Below are positions 58,122-64,000 of a DNA stretch of 64,000 nt, piece after piece (the stretch's first letter is position 1; each line of letters starts with the position of its first letter). The notes beneath the pieces were generated by a model that had not been told where the DNA came from, searched no databases, and worked only from the letters and a program-made list of their open reading frames with translations. The stretch lies in NCBI GenBank assembly GCA_045649825.1, contig JAZRQO010000017.1, positions 62,001 through 126,000 of the forward strand, read 5' to 3'. The DNA comes from RGIG9115 sp045649825. Lineage in GTDB: Bacteria > Bacillota > Clostridia > UBA1381. The position numbers and the translations under genes are program-made.

Positions 58122-60722
58122 TTGGCAGAAGCAGTATTAAATGTAAAAACTGTAGCAAAAGACCTTAAGCTTACAGCTAAAGAGGTAATGGAAAAGCTTG
58201 CCGAATACGGACAGGAAATTAAAAGCCCTGCTGCTGAGATAACCACACAGCAGGCAGGTCTTATAGTTGATATTTTTTCAGCTCAAAATACAATGGATAA
58301 GTCTGAGCTTACAGCAGTTGTAGGTTCTGCAGTGGCTGAAAGGGTAAAAGCTGAAACAGAAGCAAAAGCTGCGGAAGAAGCAGAAGCAAAGAGGAAGGCT
58401 GAAGAAGCAAAGAAAGCAAAAATAGAAGCTTCAAAGCCTGCTCCCACCGAGAAAGATATTGCACTTAAAAAGGCACAGGAAAAAGTAGCTAAAGCGGCTC
58501 AGGAAAAGCTTGAGGCTGAGAAGAAAAAATCAGAGGTTCAGGCTTCTGAGAAACCCAAAAAGGAAGTTAGGGCGGAAAAGGCATCGACTCCTAAAAAAGA
58601 AAAGCCTGCTGAAGTTGCTAAGAAACCCTCTGAACCAGATCCTGAAGAGAAGAAGGTGCGACGTGAAAAGCAGAAAAAACGTCCGGCTCAGAAACAGACG
58701 GGTACAAGAATTGAGTATATTGGCTCAGACGATTCCGATAGCGATTCACACGTAATAAAAACAGAGGAAGATAAGAGATACGTAGATACAAGAACTTCAA
58801 CTGTTGAAATTGAAAAAATTGAAAGCACAGAACGTATAGAAGAGCTTGTAACAGAAAAGAATATTAAATATTCCGGCAGAGATAAGCAGAAGTCTAAGCG
58901 TAATAAGCAGGGTAAGGAAAACTTTGATGCTAAGCCTGATGTTAAAAAGGTTAAGGTCGTTAAGGAAATAACTGAGGTTGAAGTTCCCGAAACAATTACC
59001 GTTGGCGAGTTTGCTCAGAAAATAGGTAAAGGTGCAGGCGAAATCGTTAAGAAGCTTATGATGCTCGGTGTTATGGCGACTATTACACAGTCGATTGATT
59101 TTGAGACTGCTGCACTTATCGGAGAAGATTTCGGAATTACAGTAAATCCCGAAATTGTGCTTACAAAAGAAGATATTCTTTTCGAACAGTTCCAGGTTGA
59201 AGATAAGGCAGAAGACCTTAAAGAACGTCCTCCCGTTGTTGTTGTTATGGGACACGTCGACCACGGTAAAACCTCACTTCTCGATGCTATTCGTGACACC
59301 TCTGTCACTTCAACTGAGGCAGGTGGTATAACGCAGCACATCGGTGCATACAGTGTTCGTCTTAACGACCGCGATATTACTTTCCTTGATACTCCCGGTC
59401 ACGAAGCATTTACAACAATGCGTGCCCGCGGAGCTCAGGTAACTGACGTTGCAATCCTTGTTGTTGCGGCAGACGACGGAATTATGCCTCAGACAATCGA
59501 AGCTATCAACCATGCTAAGGCTGCAGGTGTTACAATAGTTGTTGCTATTAACAAAATCGACCGTGAGGGAGCAAATCCCGACCGTGTGCGCCAGGCTTTG
59601 GTAGAGCACGAGCTTGTACCCGAAGAATGGGGCGGTGACACAATATGTGTTGAAGTAAGTGCTAAGATGAGAACAAATATTGACGGACTTCTTGAGATGG
59701 TTCTTCTTGTTGCAGATATGAAAGAACTTAAGGCAAATGCCGATAGGGAAGCATCAGGAACAGTAATTGAAGCACGTGTTGATAAGGGCAGAGGTCCTGT
59801 TGCAACAGTTCTTGTTCAGAACGGTACACTAAAAGTCGGCGATATTGTTATAGCAGGAACAGCCGTTGGCCATGTTCGTGCCATGATAAACGATAAGGGA
59901 AGAAGAGTTAAAACTGCAGGTCCTTCAACTCCTGTGGAAATTCTCGGTCTTTCCGAAGCTCCTACAGGCGGCGACAGATTCTTCGTTGTACAGAACGAAA
60001 AGCTTGCACGTGAGGTTGCTGAGAAGCGTCGTGAAGAAATACAGGAAGATAAGTTCAATAAAGTTGTTAAGGTTAGTCTTGACAATCTCTTCAGTCAGAT
60101 TGATGAAGGTAATATGAAGGAACTTAATGTTATTATAAAAGCAGACGTACAGGGTTCTGTAGAAGCTGTAAGGCAGTCAATTGAAAAGCTTTCAAATGAA
60201 GAAGTAAGAGTTCGTGCAATTCATGGCGGTGTAGGTGCCATCAATGAATCAGACGTTATGCTTGCAAATGCTTCAAATGCTATCATAGTCGGATTTAATG
60301 TACGTCCTGATGCAGGTGCACTTTCAGCGGCAGAACGTCAGGATGTTGACATCAGACTCTATAGCGTAATTTATCAGGCAATAGAAGAAATTGAAGCAGC
60401 CATGAAGGGTATGCTTGATCCTGAATTTAAAGAAGTCGTTATCGGTCATGCTGAAGTACGTCAGACATTCAAGGTTTCAAGTGTCGGTACAATTGCAGGC
60501 TGCTATGTAACAGATGGTAAGATTGTAAGAAACGCAGGTATCAGACTTGTTCGAAACGGTATTGTTGTTCACGAAGGTGAACTTTCAAGCCTTAAGAGAT
60601 TTAAGGATGATGCAAAGGAAGTTTCTGAAAACTTCGAGTGCGGTCTTGGAATTGATAAATTCAATGATATCAAGGAACAGGATATAATTGAGTGCTATAT
60701 CATGGAAGAAATCCGCAGATGA
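58122..60722 (+). CDS. infB: Translation initiation factor IF-2
   Basis: GTPase that places initiator tRNA in the ribosomal P site. 866 residues: N-terminal IF2N helix (VLNVKTVAKDLKLTAKEVME), a long Ala/Lys/Glu-rich linker (about 70-190), a second IF2N (VPETITVGEFAQKIGKGAGE near 290-310), G domain with GHVDHGKTSLLDAI near 377, DTPGHEAF, NKID, then domains II-IV ending SLKRFKDDAKEV and CGLGIDKFNDIKEQDIIE. The TTG at 58122 is preferred over the GTG at 58113, which overlaps the AGGATAGG ribosome binding site. Confidence 0.97.
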   Translation: MAEAVLNVKTVAKDLKLTAKEVMEKLAEYGQEIKSPAAEITTQQAGLIVDIFSAQNTMDKSELTAVVGSAVAERVKAETEAKAAEEAEAKRKAEEAKKAKIEASKPAPTEKDIALKKAQEKVAKAAQEKLEAEKKKSEVQASEKPKKEVRAEKASTPKKEKPAEVAKKPSEPDPEEKKVRREKQKKRPAQKQTGTRIEYIGSDDSDSDSHVIKTEEDKRYVDTRTSTVEIEKIESTERIEELVTEKNIKYSGRDKQKSKRNKQGKENFDAKPDVKKVKVVKEITEVEVPETITVGEFAQKIGKGAGEIVKKLMMLGVMATITQSIDFETAALIGEDFGITVNPEIVLTKEDILFEQFQVEDKAEDLKERPPVVVVMGHVDHGKTSLLDAIRDTSVTSTEAGGITQHIGAYSVRLNDRDITFLDTPGHEAFTTMRARGAQVTDVAILVVAADDGIMPQTIEAINHAKAAGVTIVVAINKIDREGANPDRVRQALVEHELVPEEWGGDTICVEVSAKMRTNIDGLLEMVLLVADMKELKANADREASGTVIEARVDKGRGPVATVLVQNGTLKVGDIVIAGTAVGHVRAMINDKGRRVKTAGPSTPVEILGLSEAPTGGDRFFVVQNEKLAREVAEKRREEIQEDKFNKVVKVSLDNLFSQIDEGNMKELNVIIKADVQGSVEAVRQSIEKLSNEEVRVRAIHGGVGAINESDVMLANASNAIIVGFNVRPDAGALSAAERQDVDIRLYSVIYQAIEEIEAAMKGMLDPEFKEVVIGHAEVRQTFKVSSVGTIAGCYVTDGKIVRNAGIRLVRNGIVVHEGELSSLKRFKDDAKEVSENFECGLGIDKFNDIKEQDIIECYIMEEIRR

Positions 60723-60732
60723 GAGGATTATT

Positions 60733-61068
60733 ATGGCAAGAATTGATAAAATAAATGAAGAGGTCAGACGTGAAATTTCTTCAGTAATACGTGAACTTAA
60801 GGATTCAAGAATTCCTATGATGACAAGCGTAGTTGCTGTTAATGTAACCAACGACCTGAGATATGCCAAGGTATATGTTTCTGTTATGGGCGATGAAGAA
60901 ACAAAAAAGCAAGCTCTTAAGGGACTTAAGAGTGCTGCAGGTTTTGTACGTCGCGAGCTGGGAAAACGTATGGATATTCGATATACTCCCGAACCTGTGT
61001 TTGAGCTTGACAATTCAATTGAACACGGAGCTTATATTAACAGCTTGCTGAAGGGTGATAAAAAATGA
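60733..61068 (+). CDS. rbfA: Ribosome-binding factor A
   Basis: 30S maturation factor with a KH-like fold. 111 residues from the ATG at 60733 (GAGAGG 60721-60726): RIDKINEEVRREISSVI, the conserved MTSVVAVNVTNDLRYAKVYVS and LGKRMDIRYTPEPVFELD. Last codons overlap nrnA (ATGA). Confidence 0.96.
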   Translation: MARIDKINEEVRREISSVIRELKDSRIPMMTSVVAVNVTNDLRYAKVYVSVMGDEETKKQALKGLKSAAGFVRRELGKRMDIRYTPEPVFELDNSIEHGAYINSLLKGDKK

Positions 61069-62030
61069 TAAGAAAAATCAAATCACATATAGGCAGAAGT
61101 AAAACTATTGCAATACTTTGTCATATCCATTCAGACGGCGATGCGCTTTGCTCTTCCTTTGCCCTTGCAGACATTCTTTCTGCAAAGGGCAAGGAGGTAG
61201 TGTGTATACTTGAAGAGGAACCTGGAGAGAAATATGACTTTCTTAACGGTAAGTATGTTGTTTCCTCTGATTCTCTTGTAAAAGAATTTGATATGTGCAT
61301 TGCGGTTGATTGTGGAGATATATCACGGCTTGGTAAACGTGTTGAGATTTTCAACAAAGCAAAAGTAACGCTTAATATCGACCATCATAAAACTAACAAT
61401 GATTTTGCTATGTTCAACGTGGTGAAGCCTGAATATTGCGCTGCAGCCGAAGTTCTTGCAGAGTTCTTTGAAAAAATCCGCTTCAAATTAAGCGATAATG
61501 CCGCAAGACTTCTTTATGCAGGCATTATGTCTGATTCAGGCTCCCTTAAATATAGTAATGTACGTGCTGAAACCCATGTATGGGTTTCTAAGCTTTTACG
61601 ATATGATTTCGATCATGCTGAGGTTAACCGTTTACTTTTTGACAGTCAGACAATGGGTCTTGTGCGCCTTACGGGTCATATTATGAATAATGTTGAGTGT
61701 TTTGAAAACGGACTTATCTCATTTATTTCAAGTGATGATTCTATGCTTGAAGAATACGGAGTTGAAGAATCGGAAGCAAATGCACTGATTAATATTCCGC
61801 GTAAAATTAAAGGTGCCCAGATTGCAATTGAACTTAAAATGCGTAGCGGGCTTGTACGTGCAAGTCTCAGATCGAACGGTCGGTGTGATGTAAACCGCGT
61901 TGCAGCTTTATTTGGCGGCGGTGGTCACGAAAAGGCCGCCGGAGTTACCTTTAACGGAAAAACTATGGATGAAGCTAAAGAGTTGCTCATTAAAGCGGCA
62001 ACTGATGAGCTTAAAAGGTGCGGTCTTTGA
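61065..62030 (+). CDS. nrnA: Bifunctional oligoribonuclease/PAP phosphatase NrnA
   Basis: DHH-family phosphoesterase degrading nanoRNA (2-5 nt) and 3'-phosphoadenosine 5'-phosphate. 321 residues: HIHSDGDALCSSFALA near 20-35 (metal site), AVDCGDISRLG near 84, the DHH motif in NIDHHKTNNDF near 105, and the DHHA1 substrate-binding motif FGGGGHEKAAGVTF near 285-298. Typical position between rbfA and truB; overlaps rbfA by 4 bases. Confidence 0.94.
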   Translation: MIRKIKSHIGRSKTIAILCHIHSDGDALCSSFALADILSAKGKEVVCILEEEPGEKYDFLNGKYVVSSDSLVKEFDMCIAVDCGDISRLGKRVEIFNKAKVTLNIDHHKTNNDFAMFNVVKPEYCAAAEVLAEFFEKIRFKLSDNAARLLYAGIMSDSGSLKYSNVRAETHVWVSKLLRYDFDHAEVNRLLFDSQTMGLVRLTGHIMNNVECFENGLISFISSDDSMLEEYGVEESEANALINIPRKIKGAQIAIELKMRSGLVRASLRSNGRCDVNRVAALFGGGGHEKAAGVTFNGKTMDEAKELLIKAATDELKRCGL

Positions 62031-62044
62031 TATGGAGGTGCGTT

Positions 62045-62926
62045 TTGGAATACAACGGTGTTGTTTTGCTCAATAAGCCTCAGGGGCCTACATCTCACGA
62101 TATGATTTATGAACTTAGGCGTATATATTCCACAAAAAAAGTGGGGCATACAGGAACGCTTGACCCAATGGCTACAGGGGTTTTGCCTGTGTGTATCGGG
62201 AACGCCACAAAAGCTTCCGATATGCTTTTAAGTGAGAATAAAGAGTATGTAGCAGGTATAAAATTCGGAATTGCAACCGATACAGGAGATATAACAGGGA
62301 TTGTTACTGATAGGAGTAATATAATTCCTGATAAAGAAGCGCTTTTAAATGCTTTGGATAGCTTTGTCGGTGTTTATATGCAAATTCCCCCAATGTACAG
62401 TGCTAAAAAAGTTAACGGAAAAAAGCTTTGTGATCTTGCACGTGAGGGAAAAACGCTTGACAGGAAGCCTGTTCCTGTTGAGGTTTATAAAATTGAGCTT
62501 TTGGAAAATAAATCGGAAAATGATGATTTCTGCATACGGGTATCATGTTCTAAAGGTACATATATAAGAGTTCTTTGTGAAGATATAGGAAAAAAACTCG
62601 GTACTTTTGCATGTATGTCATCACTTACCCGTACTTGCAGCGGTGAGTTCAAAATGGAAAATGCATACACTCTAGACGAACTTAAATGTGCTGCTCGAAA
62701 TGGTAATTTGTTTGAAACTTTAATTCCTACAGAGAAGCTTTTCAAATACCCTAAAATCATACTTAGTGAAAAGCAGTCGGATAGAATGAAAAATGGAGTT
62801 TTTGTTTCTCATCCCGACATAACTGACGGCGGAATATATAGAGTTTTTGATTCTGAATGTATGTTTTTTGCCATAGCCGAATGTGTGGATGGCAGGCTCA
62901 GAATTAAAAAGTCATTTCGCGGCTGA
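62045..62926 (+). CDS. truB: tRNA pseudouridine(55) synthase
   Basis: Isomerises U55 in the T-loop of all tRNAs. 293 residues: GVVLLNKPQGPTSHDMIYEL at the N-terminus, then VGHTGTLDPMATGVLPVCIG with the catalytic Asp near 39, YSAKKVNGKKLCDLAREG and a C-terminal PUA-like domain. The start is TTG at 62045 with GGAGG (62034-62038) six bases before it. Confidence 0.95.
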   Translation: MEYNGVVLLNKPQGPTSHDMIYELRRIYSTKKVGHTGTLDPMATGVLPVCIGNATKASDMLLSENKEYVAGIKFGIATDTGDITGIVTDRSNIIPDKEALLNALDSFVGVYMQIPPMYSAKKVNGKKLCDLAREGKTLDRKPVPVEVYKIELLENKSENDDFCIRVSCSKGTYIRVLCEDIGKKLGTFACMSSLTRTCSGEFKMENAYTLDELKCAARNGNLFETLIPTEKLFKYPKIILSEKQSDRMKNGVFVSHPDITDGGIYRVFDSECMFFAIAECVDGRLRIKKSFRG

Positions 62927-62939
62927 GGAGAAGTGTTAA

Positions 62940-63857
62940 ATGGCAGTGATTTATAATAAAGTGAATTTATTGGAGTATCCTAAAACAGCTATTGCATTAG
63001 GTACTTTTGATGGTCTTCACATTGCGCATATAAAAATAATAGAAAAAGCTATAGAATATGGTAAAAAGCATAACATACCACATGGAGTTATGCTTTTTGA
63101 CAGTATTCCTGCAAACAGTTTTTCGGAAAAATACACACTCAGGCTTATGAAGCCTGCAGACAGGAATTTATTACTTTCCCATCTTGACTATATATATATT
63201 CAGGAGTTCAATAAAAGTTTTGCAGAAAAGAGTCCGGAAGATTTTGTGTTATATATAAAAAACGTGCTTAAAGCTGAATTTGTTTCGGTTGGTTATAACT
63301 ACAGGTTCGGAAAAGGTGCTTCGGGTGATGCGGAGCTTTTAAAAATTCTTTGTGCCAAAGAAGGTATTACTGTTTGTATATCCGAAAAGACGGAGTGTTT
63401 CGGATATACAGTCTCAAGCACCAGGATCAGAGAGCTTGTATCTGAAGGCAATGTAGAAGAAGCGACAGCCCTGCTCGGTCGTAATTTCTTTTTAACAGGC
63501 AGGGTTATGAAAGGATATAGAAACGGTCACAAGCTTGGTTCTCCTACAGCTAATCTTGAAACAGACGCTTCTGTGGTGCTTCCTGCGTGCGGTGTATATG
63601 CAGGTATATGCACGGTTGAGGGTGTTGCATATAAATGTGTTGTGAATGTTGGTGACAATCCTACATTTGACGGTAAAAAAATAACTGTTGAAAGTCATTT
63701 AATTGGATTTTACGGTGAATTATACGGTAAAGAAATTAAAGTTGAATTTGTAAAGTATTTAAGAAAAGAAATTAGATTTACCTCTCCTGCTGAACTTGCG
63801 AAGCAGATAGCTATAGATATTAAAAATACGGAAAAGGAATTGATGGATTATGAATAA
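62940..63857 (+). CDS. ribF: Bifunctional riboflavin kinase/FMN adenylyltransferase
   Basis: Makes FMN and then FAD. 305 residues: N-terminal adenylyltransferase (ALGTFDGLHIAHIKIIEKAI with the HxGH-like loop; YNYRFGKGASGDAELL near 120; STRIRELVSEG near 160) and C-terminal riboflavin kinase (GHKLGSPTANLETD near 200, VNVGDNPTFDGKKITVESHLI near 240-260). Overlaps glmU by 8 bases. Normal place after truB. Confidence 0.95.
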   Translation: MAVIYNKVNLLEYPKTAIALGTFDGLHIAHIKIIEKAIEYGKKHNIPHGVMLFDSIPANSFSEKYTLRLMKPADRNLLLSHLDYIYIQEFNKSFAEKSPEDFVLYIKNVLKAEFVSVGYNYRFGKGASGDAELLKILCAKEGITVCISEKTECFGYTVSSTRIRELVSEGNVEEATALLGRNFFLTGRVMKGYRNGHKLGSPTANLETDASVVLPACGVYAGICTVEGVAYKCVVNVGDNPTFDGKKITVESHLIGFYGELYGKEIKVEFVKYLRKEIRFTSPAELAKQIAIDIKNTEKELMDYE

Positions 63858-64000
63858 TATAACCGCGGTTATTCTTGCAGCCGGTATGGGAACAAGAATG
63901 AAATCAAAAACTCCTAAGGTTCTTCATAAAATTTGCAACAGGGAATTGGTTAAGTATGTAATTGAATCCGCTAAATGCGGCGGTTGCGATAAAATAGTTA
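63850..64000 (+). CDS. glmU: Bifunctional GlmU, N-terminal start, cut by window end
   Basis: Only the first 50 codons are present. ITAVILAAGMGTRMKSKTPK (residues 4-23) is the nucleotide-binding signature of GlmU-type uridyltransferases, followed by VLHKICNRELVKYVIESA. GlmU acetylates glucosamine-1-phosphate and forms UDP-GlcNAc. The ATG lies inside the end of ribF. Related sugar nucleotidyltransferases share the first motif, but TPKVLHKI is typical of GlmU. Confidence 0.85.
   Translation, partial: MNNITAVILAAGMGTRMKSKTPKVLHKICNRELVKYVIESAKCGGCDKIV

Noticed and set aside
1..64000. tRNA or rRNA genes
   Set aside because: No cloverleaf with GGTTCGA-type T-arm or rRNA segments noticed in the intergenic regions; a tRNAscan run would confirm.

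Overview
The window is 64 kb of dense, AT-rich chromosomal housekeeping sequence with short gaps, frequent 1-14 base gene overlaps, AGGAGG-type ribosome binding sites and several TTG/GTG starts. The gene content fits a strictly anaerobic, probably gut-dwelling Clostridia lineage (Bacillota, Oscillospirales-like): AddAB instead of RecBCD, ScpAB, YtfJ/GerW and a CwlD-like amidase (spore-former signatures), a B12-dependent ribonucleotide reductase, a MetH lacking the reactivation domain, and the TIGR03960/TIGR03936 radical-SAM pair. The genus cannot be fixed from sequence alone. No rRNA, tRNA, CRISPR array, prophage or insertion sequence was found. All genes are on the + strand except two: a DUF1836 regulator and a small membrane protein.

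Layout: 1-5.8 kb, tilS (cut by the window start), ftsH, a DUF1858 redox mini-protein, phosphohexomutase and 1-phosphofructokinase. 5.85-8.2 kb, a class II ribonucleotide reductase behind a consensus promoter and a tandem pair of NrdR-box matches. 8.4-12 kb, an MFS transporter, the convergent DUF1836 regulator and an acyl-CoA synthetase. 12.1-23.7 kb, a translation-heavy run (gltX, glnS, an aminotransferase, trpS, glyS) interrupted by wecA-wecB and mgtE. 23.8-35.6 kb, a Cys-rich mini-protein, a CpsB-type PHP phosphatase, rsmA, a Cys-rich HTH regulator, addB, addA and metH. 35.7-39.3 kb, glmS, a TIGR04086 membrane protein and a secreted protein with a duplicated cell-wall-type domain.

39.3-54.6 kb is a long co-directional stretch: an M50 protease, scpA-scpB, a DUF2953 protein, ytfJ, the radical-SAM pair, an HD protein, recX, rimO, pgsA, then the conserved mltG-trmR-trhP block, a zinc-ribbon membrane protein, a lipoprotein and an ABC exporter. 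A 350-base gap at 54.64-54.99 kb holds a GC-rich array of short palindromes. 55-64 kb holds a CwlD-like amidase and the classic rimP-nusA-rnpM-ylxQ-infB-rbfA-nrnA-truB-ribF operon, followed directly by the start of glmU, cut by the window end.

The most unusual element lies upstream of mgtE (20.03-20.22 kb): a 32-codon open frame with a strong Shine-Dalgarno, written across a three-stem RNA fold. Its Pro-Pro codons read CCTCCA, and with the next base they form a perfect complement to the mgtE ribosome binding site. This looks like a translation-coupled Mg2+ control leader that matches no riboswitch class I can recognise. The second strongest regulatory call is the NrdR operator pair, spaced exactly 31 bp centre to centre.
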